From: Seonamhaeicola algicola | Lineage (GTDB): Bacteria > Bacteroidota > Bacteroidia > Flavobacteriales > Flavobacteriaceae | NCBI RefSeq assembly: GCF_007997385.1 | Contig: NZ_VOSC01000025.1 | Span: 372,292 to 436,291 of the forward strand | Length of the DNA: 64,000 nucleotides | Direction: 5' to 3' | Shown: positions 19,349-27,075 of the stretch, one piece after another | Numbering within the stretch: position 1 is the stretch's first letter | How the letters are laid out: each line of letters begins with the position of its first letter | Notes under the pieces: model-generated | The model's database searches: none | Told to the model about the DNA's origin: nothing | Seen by the model: the letters and a program-made list of their open reading frames with translations, nothing else | Made by a program: the position numbers and the translations under genes

Positions 19349-19372
19349 TTTTACGTGCACGCACACGAAAAA
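19349..19372. promoter_or_regulatory. Candidate LacI-family operator
   Basis: TTTTACGTGCAC and GCACACGAAAAA meet at a central CG (19360/19361). The half-sites share CGTG...CACG with flanking T4/A4 tracts, 7 of 10 positions being symmetrical. A central CpG in an even palindrome is typical of LacI-family operators. It lies 31 bases before the DUF1080 ATG and 90 bases from the regulator start. Confidence 0.45.
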
Positions 19373-19403
19373 CTAAATAAGTATAATTAATAATTAATTT
19401 AAA

Positions 19404-20807
19404 ATGAATGTAAAACGTAAATACGGAATTCTTTTTGCACTATTAATGTTGCTAGGTATGTCTGTAGAAATTGCTGCTCAAACCAATGATGATGGGTGGA
19501 AATCACTTTTTAATGGTAAAGATTTAAAAGGTTGGAAACAGTTAAATGGTGAAGCAGATTATAAAGTAGAAAATGGCGCCATTGTTGGTACATCAAAAAA
19601 AGGAACACCCAACAGTTTTTTATGTACAAAAGATATGTATTCAGACTTTATTTTAGAGTTTGAAGTTATGGTTGATCCTATTCTTAATTCTGGTGTTCAA
19701 TTTAGGTCAAATAGTTTTAAAGATCACAATAACGGACGCGTTCATGGGTATCAATTTGAATTAGATCCTAGTAGTCGTGGTTTTAGTGGAGGTATTTTTG
19801 ATGAAGCAAGACGCGGTTGGTTATACCCACTTTCTTTAAACGAAAAGGGTAGAAAAGCATTCCAAAACGGGCAGTGGAACTCTTGCCGAATTGAAGCTAT
19901 TGGTAATTCAATTAAAACATTTATAAATGGCATTCAATGCGCTAATTTAGTTGATGATATTACGGCTTCAGGCTTTATTGGTTTACAAGTTCATAGTATT
20001 GGAGGTAATAACCAAAAAGAGGGAAAACAAATTAAATGGCGTAATATTAGGATAAAAACCAACGATTTAGAAAAAAGTAAAACACCTCAAGATCCTGAAG
20101 TTAAAGAAATGAGCTATTTAGTTAATACTTTAACTAATACAGAAGTTAGAAACGGTTGGCGTTTACTTTGGGATGGAAAAACAAGTAACGGTTGGCGTGG
20201 TGCTAAGCGAGATGATTTTCCGCCTTCAGGATGGGAAATGAATAACGGTGTTTTAACTGTTTTAGCTACCGATGGAGGCGAATCTACTGGACCTGGAGAT
20301 ATTGTTACAACTGATATTTTTAGCAATTTTGAATTAGAATTAGAATTTAAAATAACCGAAGGTGCCAACAGTGGTATTAAATATTTTGTAGATCCTAATT
20401 TGAATAAAGGAGCAGGTTCTGCAATAGGTTGTGAATTTCAAATTTTAGATGATAAAAAACACCCTGATGCTAAAAAAGGTGTAAATGGTAATAGAACAGT
20501 AGGATCATTATACGATTTAATGACTGCCGAGGGTTACACAGTTAAAGGAAGAAAGAAACAATTTAAAGGTATTGGTAACTGGAATAAAGCTAGAATTGTT
20601 GTAAATGGTGGTAATGTAGAGCACTGGTTAAACAACGAAAAAGTAATTGAGTACAACCGTTTTTCACACATGTTTAGAGCACTTGTGGCTTATAGTAAAT
20701 ATAAAAAATGGGATAACTTTGGGCAATGGCCAGCAGGTCATATTCTTTTGCAAGATCATGGTGATACAGTGCACTTTAGAAGCATAAAAATTAGAGAATT
20801 CAACTAA
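19404..20807 (+). CDS. Two-domain DUF1080 protein (3-keto-disaccharide hydrolase family)
   Basis: 467 residues with a signal peptide ([20 protein letters not shown]...AAQ). Two tandem DUF1080 concanavalin-like domains follow, at about 30-218 and 245-465. Each opens with W..L(F/W)(N/D)GK...GW ([13 protein letters not shown] and [13 protein letters not shown]). Each also contains (I/N)SG(V/I)(Q/K)(F/Y) and an acidic GCEFQILDD or GYQFELD strand. DUF1080 proteins are associated with hydrolysis of 3-keto-glycosides. The partner oxidoreductase 18 bases downstream could make or remove the keto group. Export suggests a periplasmic or surface site of action. Regulation by the divergent LacI-type protein is inferred. 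Confidence 0.88.
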   Translation: MNVKRKYGILFALLMLLGMSVEIAAQTNDDGWKSLFNGKDLKGWKQLNGEADYKVENGAIVGTSKKGTPNSFLCTKDMYSDFILEFEVMVDPILNSGVQFRSNSFKDHNNGRVHGYQFELDPSSRGFSGGIFDEARRGWLYPLSLNEKGRKAFQNGQWNSCRIEAIGNSIKTFINGIQCANLVDDITASGFIGLQVHSIGGNNQKEGKQIKWRNIRIKTNDLEKSKTPQDPEVKEMSYLVNTLTNTEVRNGWRLLWDGKTSNGWRGAKRDDFPPSGWEMNNGVLTVLATDGGESTGPGDIVTTDIFSNFELELEFKITEGANSGIKYFVDPNLNKGAGSAIGCEFQILDDKKHPDAKKGVNGNRTVGSLYDLMTAEGYTVKGRKKQFKGIGNWNKARIVVNGGNVEHWLNNEKVIEYNRFSHMFRALVAYSKYKKWDNFGQWPAGHILLQDHGDTVHFRSIKIREFN

Positions 20808-20825
20808 ACTAATATATTAAACAAT

Positions 20826-22151
20826 ATGAACCCAACAAGACGACAATTCATAAAAAAAGCAGCCACAGGCACTTTGGCAGCTACTGTTTTACCAAGTATG
20901 AGTTTTGCAAATAGTAGCATTTTAGGCTCAAATGAACGTGTAAATGTAGCTGTTATTGGGGTACGCAGTAGAGCAAAATCGCTAATGCAAGCCATAGCAA
21001 AATACCCTAATGCTAAAATTATTTACACCTGCGATGTTGATGATAATATTATTGAAAAAAATAATGAATGGATGTTAAAAACCATTGGCTATAAAGCTAA
21101 GGTTGAAAAAGATTTTAGAAAGGTTTTAGAAGATAAAGATGTTGATGCCGTTTTTATTGCAACTCCAGAGCATTGGCATGCGCCTATGGCTATTTCGTCA
21201 TTACAAGCTGGTAAACATGTATATGTTGAAAAACCTTGTAGCCATAATCTTTTTGAAAATGAGTTATTGGTAAAAGCACAAAAAAAATACAACAAAGTAG
21301 TGCAAATGGGTAACCAACAACGTTCAGCAATTACCAGTCAGCAAGCGGTTCAAGAAATTAAAGATGGTATAATAGGAGAGGCTTACAAAGGCGAAGCATA
21401 CTATTCAAACAATAGAGGCTCAATAGGTAAAGGTAAAGTTGTTGCTGTGCCAAGTACTTTAGATTGGGATTTATGGCAAGGTCCAGCTCCAAGAGAGGAG
21501 TACCGTGATAATATTCACCCATACAATTGGCATTGGTTTAAAACTTGGGGAACTGGTGAAGTGCACAATAATGGTACACATGAAATTGATGTTTGCCGTT
21601 GGGCGCTTGGTTTAAATTTACCAAATAAAGTAACCTCTTTTGGTGGTAAATATACATATGATGATGATTGGGAATTTGCAGATAACCAAGAAGTTTTTTA
21701 TGAGTTTGATAATGATAAATATATAAAATGGGTTGGCCACAGCCGTGGTAAGATAATGCCAAATCAACCAGGAAGAGGCGCTACTATTTATGGTAGTAAA
21801 GGTACAATTACTTTAAGCCGAAATAGTTACCAATTATATGGTTTAGATGGTAAACTTATTAAGCAAGTTGATGAAAAAGAAAAGAGTGCAACGCTAAACA
21901 CAGCAGGAGCTGGCAGTTTAGATGTTAAGCATATTGGTAACTTTTTTAATGCTATTAGAGTAGGCGAAAAACAAAACTCACCTATTGCTGATGCTGCTAT
22001 AAGCACTGCGTTATGCCATTATGGAAATATGGCGCAATTTGTAGGTGAAACTATTAATATTGATACCCAAACAGGTAAAGTTAAAGGCAATAAAAAAGCC
22101 ATGCAGTACTGGAAACGAGACTATGAAAAAGGTTGGGAACCAACACTATAA
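20826..22151 (+). CDS. Gfo/Idh/MocA-family oxidoreductase with Tat-like signal
   Basis: 441 residues. The N-terminus TRRQFIKKAATGTLAATVLP is a twin-arginine-type signal, so the folded NAD(P)-loaded enzyme is likely exported to the periplasm. The Rossmann domain has AVIGVRSRA (a variant of the usual GxGxxG), then the family motif VYVEKP with its catalytic-site Lys. A substrate-binding domain follows, including HNNGTHEIDVCRWALG. It is co-transcribed with the DUF1080 gene (18-base gap). Together they suggest oxidation of a sugar at C3 and cleavage of the 3-keto product, but the true substrate is unknown. A terminator follows. Confidence 0.88.
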   Translation: MNPTRRQFIKKAATGTLAATVLPSMSFANSSILGSNERVNVAVIGVRSRAKSLMQAIAKYPNAKIIYTCDVDDNIIEKNNEWMLKTIGYKAKVEKDFRKVLEDKDVDAVFIATPEHWHAPMAISSLQAGKHVYVEKPCSHNLFENELLVKAQKKYNKVVQMGNQQRSAITSQQAVQEIKDGIIGEAYKGEAYYSNNRGSIGKGKVVAVPSTLDWDLWQGPAPREEYRDNIHPYNWHWFKTWGTGEVHNNGTHEIDVCRWALGLNLPNKVTSFGGKYTYDDDWEFADNQEVFYEFDNDKYIKWVGHSRGKIMPNQPGRGATIYGSKGTITLSRNSYQLYGLDGKLIKQVDEKEKSATLNTAGAGSLDVKHIGNFFNAIRVGEKQNSPIADAAISTALCHYGNMAQFVGETINIDTQTGKVKGNKKAMQYWKRDYEKGWEPTL

Positions 22152-22175
22152 TTAATATACCCTATAAGGTGAAAA

Positions 22176-22212
22176 CAAAAAAGCTTCCTTTTTTATGAGG
22201 AAGCTTTTTTGT
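22176..22212. terminator. Bidirectional terminator
   Basis: AAAAAAGCTTCCT / AGGAAGCTTTTTT stem with a 7-8 base T-rich loop, between the convergent oxidoreductase and His/Tyr-rich protein genes. It has A- and T-tracts on both sides. Confidence 0.88.
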
Positions 22213-22214
22213 TA

Positions 22215-22673
22215 TTAAAATAAACCAACACTAATACGTGGTGTTCTTAGGCGTACGTTGGTATTAATACTTGTACCTCGGTTTGGGTGTTTGTAATAAT
22301 AACCATCATATCTGTAGTAATAAAATGATGCATGGTTGTAGTAATGATGTCCATGATGACAATGGCTATCACAGTGCTCATAATGTTCAGCATAAGCATC
22401 TCTTTTACCTCTTATATAAGCTCTGTAAGCTTTTTTGTCGCGTTTTTTCAACTCTTTTTCGTAAGCCTTTTGTTCTTCCCAAAAGCTTTCTTCTTCGTCG
22501 GTATTTTCAGCTTTAAATTTTTGTTCAAATTTAGCGTCTTCTTTAGCGCGTTTTTCATAATAGCTCATTTTATCTACTGAAGCATTTTTGGCTGTGTCTT
22601 CACTGTTTTGAGCATATATTGAGAATGACATTGTAAATAATAAAGCAGTTATAACTGTTTTTAGTGTTTTCAT
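22215..22673 (-). CDS. Secreted His/Tyr-rich protein with charged helical region
   Basis: 152 residues with a signal peptide (MKTLKTVITALLFTMSFSIY-AQ). Residues 25-90 are highly charged and probably helical or coiled coil (EKRAKEDAKFEQKFKAE, AYEKELKKRDKKAYRAY). Residues 95-135 are a His/Tyr/Cys-rich stretch (HYEHCDSHCHHGHHYYNH, then FYYYRYDGYYYKH) that could bind metal ions. The end (TPRISVGLF) could be a terminal beta strand. I recognise no family. A TAGGGTA-N13-GTGTCTT element lies 50 bases upstream of the start, shared with the neighbouring lipoprotein and fecR genes, so it is probably in the same ECF regulon. Confidence 0.7.
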   Translation of the reverse strand: MKTLKTVITALLFTMSFSIYAQNSEDTAKNASVDKMSYYEKRAKEDAKFEQKFKAENTDEEESFWEEQKAYEKELKKRDKKAYRAYIRGKRDAYAEHYEHCDSHCHHGHHYYNHASFYYYRYDGYYYKHPNRGTSINTNVRLRTPRISVGLF

Positions 22674-22723
22674 GATATTAAATTTTTAGTTTAACAAAGG
22701 CGTTTTAAACGCTTTTCATTTAT

Positions 22724-22750
22724 AAGACACTTACAATTATGTTTACCCTA
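22724..22750 (-). promoter_or_regulatory. Putative ECF-sigma promoter, His/Tyr-rich protein gene
   Basis: On the minus strand it reads TAGGGTA, 13 bases, GTGTCTT; flanking bases extend it to GTAGGGTAA and GTGTCTTAT. It ends 50 bases before the start codon at 22673. It is one of four copies with identical spacing in the cluster. Assignment to the sigma factor at 25581 is inference. Confidence 0.6.
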
Positions 22751-22768
22751 CGTTTTTTTTATAATTTT

Positions 22769-23353
22769 TTAAAAATTGAAACCTAATGAAAATTGCCACA
22801 CTCTATTTTGAGGATCGCCTTCATCATAAACGCTACCCATACCTAAATGATATCTTACGCCTAAACTTACGCCAGAATCTGTTTTAAAACCAGTGCCAAA
22901 ATTTACACCCCAATCAAAATTATTAGGGTCAAATTCTTGTGATGTGCTGAATAAGCTAAAGTTACTATCAAATTCTTCTTTATGATTTATGGCTAAACCA
23001 ACTTGTGGGCCAGCTTCTAAATAAAAATTATTATCAGGATAAATTTTTAAAAGTAGCGGCATGTTAATATAATCTAGCTTTTGGGTAAAAGTTCCGCTAC
23101 CATCATTAAGTTCATAACCTTGTTGTGAGTATAAAACTTCAATTTGAAGAGCTAACGCTTCAGATAGAAATGATTCACCATAAAATCCTGCATGAAATCC
23201 GTGACGTTGGCTAGTTTCAGTTTCACCATCAAAACTTACAGCAGCTAAATTGTAACCAAATTTAATACCTGCGTTTGATGTGGGTTTGTCTTGCGCATGT
23301 AGGCTAAACATAAAACTTAAAATAGTAATAATTGTTAAAAAATTAGTTTTCAT
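22769..23353 (-). CDS. Outer-membrane beta-barrel protein (PorT/OmpA-like barrel)
   Basis: 194 residues with a signal peptide (MKTNFLTIITILSFMFSLHA-Q). Alternating hydrophobic and aromatic strands include GIKFGYNLAAVSF, HAGFYGESFL, LQIEVLYSQQGYEL and FYLEAGPQVGLAI. The protein ends in a terminal Phe strand (WQFSLGFNF), all typical of the outer membrane beta-barrel family 2 of Bacteroidota. It lies 27 bases downstream of the metalloprotease gene on the same strand, so the two are probably co-transcribed. Its role is unknown; small barrels of this type may be structural or ligand-binding. Confidence 0.85.
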   Translation of the reverse strand: MKTNFLTIITILSFMFSLHAQDKPTSNAGIKFGYNLAAVSFDGETETSQRHGFHAGFYGESFLSEALALQIEVLYSQQGYELNDGSGTFTQKLDYINMPLLLKIYPDNNFYLEAGPQVGLAINHKEEFDSNFSLFSTSQEFDPNNFDWGVNFGTGFKTDSGVSLGVRYHLGMGSVYDEGDPQNRVWQFSLGFNF

Positions 23354-23380
23354 AATATATAATTTAGGGATTAATATTTT

Positions 23381-24160
23381 TTATTTTCCACCATTAGCTT
23401 TTAAATCGGCTAAACACTGTGCATCTAATTGTGGGGCTGTATTCATGTTAGACATGTTGCTAATTGAAGCACCAGACTCTGCAGCCCAGTACATTAAGCA
23501 GTCTTGTTCATTACAATGTCTTGGGTGTTCTTCATCTTCATGATCATTTTGCATATCTGTGCCGGCATTTGTTAAACCTAATAAATGCCCAAACTCATGT
23601 GTTATTACAGTAGTTTCAAGTAAAGTTCTTTCAGGTTCAAAAGGGCCGTTACTTAGGTTTTCAATAGTTTCTTGATAAATAACAAATGATGTGTTCCAGT
23701 AAGCGCTACCAAGTGTAACGGTGTTATTAGAGTCGTTACTAGATTTGCCATTAACAAATAATGCCCAAATAGCTATTTGAGTATCTGTATTGTAAAGTTG
23801 GCGTTGTTGGCGCTCAATATCAGCAATTTCGTTAATTGTATACGTATCTTTTCCTGTAGCTGGTATAGCACGTTTTTGTACTGTTATACCGTTTGGTTTA
23901 TTTGAGGTGTTGTTTATAAATGAAACCAAGTTGTTAATGGCAGTTTGTGTGGGTTCAAAGCCTTCAATAAATACCAATTCTATAACCAAGCTTTTAAAAG
24001 TGTTGCTAGATAAAATGGCATTGGCAGAACTGCCTGTTTCTTGCCTGTTTAAATTTTTATTTACACCGTTGTTTGTGTTGGTGCTTTCAGCGTCATCATC
24101 TTTGGTGCAACCAAATACAATTAATGTAAAAGCGAGTAAGGTTATAAGTTTAAGTTTCAT
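23381..24160 (-). CDS. Metzincin-like zinc metalloprotease lipoprotein
   Basis: The start at 24160 gives a lipoprotein signal (MKLKLITLLAFTLIVFGC, Cys 18); a Met 19 codons upstream would mask it. The 259-residue protein has the zinc motif HEFGHLLGL at 188-196 (His 188, Glu 189, His 192). The usual third ligand position of HExxHxxGxxH is Asn 198. An insertion rich in Asp, Glu and His follows. Then HCNEQDCLM (His 215, Cys 216, Cys 221, Met 223) matches the archaemetzincin-like HCx4CxM pattern and supplies a Met-turn. It is probably a surface or periplasmic peptidase tethered by lipid. It sits in the ECF-linked cluster between a repeat lipoprotein and a barrel protein. Confidence 0.82.
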   Translation of the reverse strand: MKLKLITLLAFTLIVFGCTKDDDAESTNTNNGVNKNLNRQETGSSANAILSSNTFKSLVIELVFIEGFEPTQTAINNLVSFINNTSNKPNGITVQKRAIPATGKDTYTINEIADIERQQRQLYNTDTQIAIWALFVNGKSSNDSNNTVTLGSAYWNTSFVIYQETIENLSNGPFEPERTLLETTVITHEFGHLLGLTNAGTDMQNDHEDEEHPRHCNEQDCLMYWAAESGASISNMSNMNTAPQLDAQCLADLKANGGK

Positions 24161-24180
24161 TTTTTTAGTTTTTATTGTTA

Positions 24181-24212
24181 AAAACAGCTGCCAAATATAT
24201 GACAGCTGTTTT
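24181..24212 (-). terminator. Hairpin between lipoprotein and metalloprotease genes
   Basis: AAAACAGCTG pairs with CAGCTGTTTT around a 12-base loop; T4 lies inside the stem end. It is probably a partial terminator after the repeat lipoprotein gene that lowers read-through into the metalloprotease gene. Confidence 0.6.
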
Positions 24213-24244
24213 ACCATAACATATGTTACAAATGCTAAACTAGT

Positions 24245-25297
24245 TTAAATTTTAGTTAAAACAAGTGTTGCGGCTGCATTTGTAGTACTTTGCAGAGAGA
24301 TTGAGTTTTCAGAATAACTTGTTACTTCCCATGTTTTGTTTAATACATTAAAGGTAGTGTTACCTGAAAAGGTTAATGATAAATAAACTTCAAGTTCAGA
24401 TGTTACAGTGTATGTGCCTTCAACAGTTTCGGCAGTTGTGTTTGCGGTATTTGTAGCAGTACAAGTTAAATTGTTAGCAAAGTTTATGCTATAGTCTGCA
24501 AAATCATTAGCAGTATTTACACCAGCATTAATAAACGATTCTATTTTATAAGCGCCTTCAATTAAAATGCCTTCTATTTGGTTTGCATTATCTTCAGCTT
24601 CATTCATATCTTCATCAATATTTAAACACTCGTTAATTCTTGCGTTTAAATCCATATCACTTGTAATTTCTACAACGGTTTCATTGTTTAATGTTGCAGT
24701 TATTGGGTAGTTAACAGAAAATAATTCGTTATCACCAAAATTATTCATGTAAGTATAAAGTGCTTGTTCACTTTCAATAACTATGCTACCGGTTTGTTCT
24801 AGGTTTAAACTGTATGTTAAAATGGTTACAGGAAAATCAATATTTAAGCAGTTAATAGCATTTTCGGCTTTGTCTTCGGCGTCTTCACACGCATCCATTA
24901 AAGCATCGTATTCAGCTTGGTTTGTTACTTGTACCTCGGTATAGTTACTTAACCTTACAGATAAAGGAAATTGAAATTCAATACTATCATCATCACCAAC
25001 AACTTCACCTAAAATATTTAAAACTAATGCATAATCTGCTTGCGAAATTAATGTAACCTCCTGGTTGTTTATTGTGGCAGTAACAGGAAGTAATATTGAT
25101 GAACAAGACATGCCGTCTAGAAAATCATCAAAACTACCATCATACATTGATGAGCGTTCTAAATTATTTGCGGTAGGTGACGTGGCTGAATTGGTGTTTG
25201 TTCTGTCTCCGTTTTCACTGTCAATTTCATCTTGACATGAGGTAAACGTTAATAACGACATACATAAAATAGCGAATAAAGATTTTAAATTTTTCAT
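24245..25297 (-). CDS. Surface lipoprotein with four internal repeats
   Basis: The start at 25297 gives a lipoprotein signal (MKNLKSLFAILCMSLLTFTS-C; Cys 21); an upstream Met at 25339 lies outside it. The 350-residue protein is acidic. It has four copies of a unit of about 42-45 residues that begins (F/Y)P(V/L/I)(T/S) and continues through a hydrophobic strand to a short helix: LLPVTATINNQEVTL (about 70), FPLSVRLSNYTEVQV (110), FPVTILTYSLNLEQT (155) and YPITATLNNETVVEI (197). A C-terminal beta domain (from about 255) follows. No known family is recognised. Two tandem TAGGGTA-N13-GTGTCTT elements lie upstream, so it is probably strongly controlled by the neighbouring ECF sigma factor. Confidence 0.75.
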   Translation of the reverse strand: MKNLKSLFAILCMSLLTFTSCQDEIDSENGDRTNTNSATSPTANNLERSSMYDGSFDDFLDGMSCSSILLPVTATINNQEVTLISQADYALVLNILGEVVGDDDSIEFQFPLSVRLSNYTEVQVTNQAEYDALMDACEDAEDKAENAINCLNIDFPVTILTYSLNLEQTGSIVIESEQALYTYMNNFGDNELFSVNYPITATLNNETVVEITSDMDLNARINECLNIDEDMNEAEDNANQIEGILIEGAYKIESFINAGVNTANDFADYSINFANNLTCTATNTANTTAETVEGTYTVTSELEVYLSLTFSGNTTFNVLNKTWEVTSYSENSISLQSTTNAAATLVLTKI

Positions 25298-25361
25298 GAT
25301 TTCAATGTTTTTTTGGGTTTTTAAATGTTTCTTTTTCATAGCAATTTTGCTTTCTATTGGT

Positions 25362-25388
25362 AAGACACTTTATTTTTATTTTACCCTA
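25362..25388 (-). promoter_or_regulatory. Putative ECF-sigma promoter, proximal, lipoprotein gene
   Basis: Minus strand: TAGGGTA, 13 bases, GTGTCTT, ending 64 bases before the start codon at 25297. This is the proximal of two copies in the lipoprotein upstream region. Confidence 0.6.
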
Positions 25389-25441
25389 CACATGTTTCGT
25401 TTTTTTGTAATGGCAAAATAGTATTTTGTGTTTACAGTATT

Positions 25442-25468
25442 AAGACACCAATAGAAAAAATTACCCTA
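25442..25468 (-). promoter_or_regulatory. Putative ECF-sigma promoter, distal, lipoprotein gene
   Basis: Minus strand: TAGGGTA, 13 bases, GTGTCTT, 80 bases upstream of the proximal copy and in the same orientation. It may give a second start site for the lipoprotein operon, or be a second binding site. It lies 113 bases from the divergent sigma gene. Confidence 0.5.
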
Positions 25469-25580
25469 TCATTTTTTTATTTTTTTTACTGTAAAGAATG
25501 TATTTTGTTGATTTTTAGCTAAATAAAACTTTGTTTTTTTATTTATATTTTTGCTGAATTACATGTATTAATACTATTAT

Positions 25581-26102
25581 ATGAGTAACTCTAAGGCTAA
25601 TCTTTGTGAAGAAAACTATTTTAATACTTTTTATTTAGAGCATGTTGAGGCTGTAAATAATTTTGCGTTTTATAAATGTGGAGATCAAGCTGCTGCACTA
25701 GATTTGGTGCAAGATGCCTTTGCTAAAATTTGGGAGAATTGCTCAAAAATTGATGTTTCAAAATCAAAAACCTATTTGTTTACAACCGTAAATAATTTGT
25801 TTTTAAATACAGTAAGGCACGCTAAAGTGGTGTTAAATTATGCCAAAGAAACCCCTTATATTGATAAAACAAATTTAAGCCCTGAATATATTTTAGAAGA
25901 AGATGAGTTTAAACAAAAACTACAAAATGTTATTGCTAATTTAAGTGATGAACAGCGCGAAGTTTTTTTATTAAATAGAATAGAAGATAAAAAATATAGA
26001 GAAATAGCCAGCCTTTTAAACATTTCGCAAAAAACGGTAGAAAAGCGTATGTCTGCCGCTTTAAAAGTGCTTAGAGAAAAAATTGATGGTGTGAAAATTT
26101 AA
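25581..26102 (+). CDS. ECF RNA polymerase sigma factor
   Basis: A 173-residue sigma-70-family ECF factor. Region 2 (about 15-80) contains NNFAFYKCGDQAAALDLVQD and AFAKIWENC. Region 4 (about 115-168) contains LSDEQREVFLLNRIEDKKYR, then EIASLLNISQKTVEKRMSAA. There is no region 3, as expected for ECF factors. The next gene is its FecR-type anti-sigma, which makes this a FecI-FecR-TonB-transducer cell-surface signalling system. Its own upstream region lacks the TAGGGTA/GTGTCTT element in the forward direction, so it may not be autoregulated. Confidence 0.93.
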   Translation: MSNSKANLCEENYFNTFYLEHVEAVNNFAFYKCGDQAAALDLVQDAFAKIWENCSKIDVSKSKTYLFTTVNNLFLNTVRHAKVVLNYAKETPYIDKTNLSPEYILEEDEFKQKLQNVIANLSDEQREVFLLNRIEDKKYREIASLLNISQKTVEKRMSAALKVLREKIDGVKI

Positions 26103-26116
26103 TTTTTTAATTAGCG

Positions 26117-26143
26117 TAGGGAAAAAAACAATAAAGGTGTCTT
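26117..26143 (+). promoter_or_regulatory. Putative ECF-sigma promoter of fecR
   Basis: Plus strand: TAGGGAA, 13 bases, GTGTCTT, ending 20 bases before the fecR ATG. It is the only plus-strand copy and has one T-to-A change in the upstream element. It would let the sigma factor drive the fecR-TonB receptor genes separately from its own gene. Confidence 0.6.
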
Positions 26144-26163
26144 AAAGATATAAAGCAAAAAAA

Positions 26164-27075
26164 ATGCAAAAAGAAAAAGATATATTAAAATGGTTTAACG
26201 GCGAAATTTCTTCAGAAGAAATACAACAGTTATACCCAAACGAAGACTTTGAAACTTTGCAGAAAATTGGATTTTACTCTAAACATTTGCAAGCCCCAAA
26301 ACTTGATAAACACAAAGCTTTACAGGCTTTTAAACACAAACAAACTAAAAAAACACCTAAGGTAATACCGTTGCAAATAAAAACATTTTTGCGTGTTGCA
26401 GCCGTTTTAATTGTTTTTTTAACAGCATCATATTTTATATTTTTTAATAATACTAAATCATTTTCAACAGCTGTGGCACAAACAGAAACGTTACAGCTTC
26501 CTGATGATTCTGAAGTTATTTTAAATGCACAATCTAATATATCATTCAACAAAAAAACATGGAAAGATCATAGAACTTTAAATTTAGATGGCGAAGCATT
26601 TTTTAAAGTAAAAAAAGGCCAAAAATTTACTGTACAAACTAGTGTAGGTTTTGTACAAGTTTTAGGTACACAGTTTAATGTAAAAGCGCGCGATAATTTT
26701 TTTGAGGTAACTTGTTATGAAGGTTCTGTAAGTGTAACACAAAACAGCAATAAAACCGTTTTAACTCCTGGAAAAACATTTAGAGTTGTAAACGGTACTA
26801 TTGTAAATGTTGAAGATTTAAACTCAAATGCACCCTCATGGTTGTTAAAAGAGTCTTCATTTAACAATGTACCACTATGGCAAGTTATAAATGAATTACA
26901 AGTACAATATGATATTGTAATTACGGCCAAAAACATTGATGTGTCTGTGCCTTTTACAGGTAGTTTTACGCATACCAATAAAAATATAGCGTTGCAAGCT
27001 GTAACAATTCCTTTAAAACTTAGCTATAAAATAAATGGTAAAAATGTTGAGTTGTATAATTATGAAGCTGAATAA
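26164..27075 (+). CDS. FecR-family anti-sigma factor
   Basis: 303 residues. A cytoplasmic N-terminal part (about 1-74) would hold the sigma factor. One membrane helix follows at about 75-94 (FLRVAAVLIVFLTASYFIFF). The periplasmic FecR domain (about 105-195) contains LPDDSEVILNA, LDGEAFFKVKKGQKFTVQT and VQVLGTQFNVKA. A C-terminal DUF4974 domain (about 232-300) has VPLWQVINELQVQYDIVI. It overlaps the TonB-receptor gene by 14 bases. It receives the signal from the receptor's STN domain and releases the sigma factor. Confidence 0.93.
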   Translation: MQKEKDILKWFNGEISSEEIQQLYPNEDFETLQKIGFYSKHLQAPKLDKHKALQAFKHKQTKKTPKVIPLQIKTFLRVAAVLIVFLTASYFIFFNNTKSFSTAVAQTETLQLPDDSEVILNAQSNISFNKKTWKDHRTLNLDGEAFFKVKKGQKFTVQTSVGFVQVLGTQFNVKARDNFFEVTCYEGSVSVTQNSNKTVLTPGKTFRVVNGTIVNVEDLNSNAPSWLLKESSFNNVPLWQVINELQVQYDIVITAKNIDVSVPFTGSFTHTNKNIALQAVTIPLKLSYKINGKNVELYNYEAE

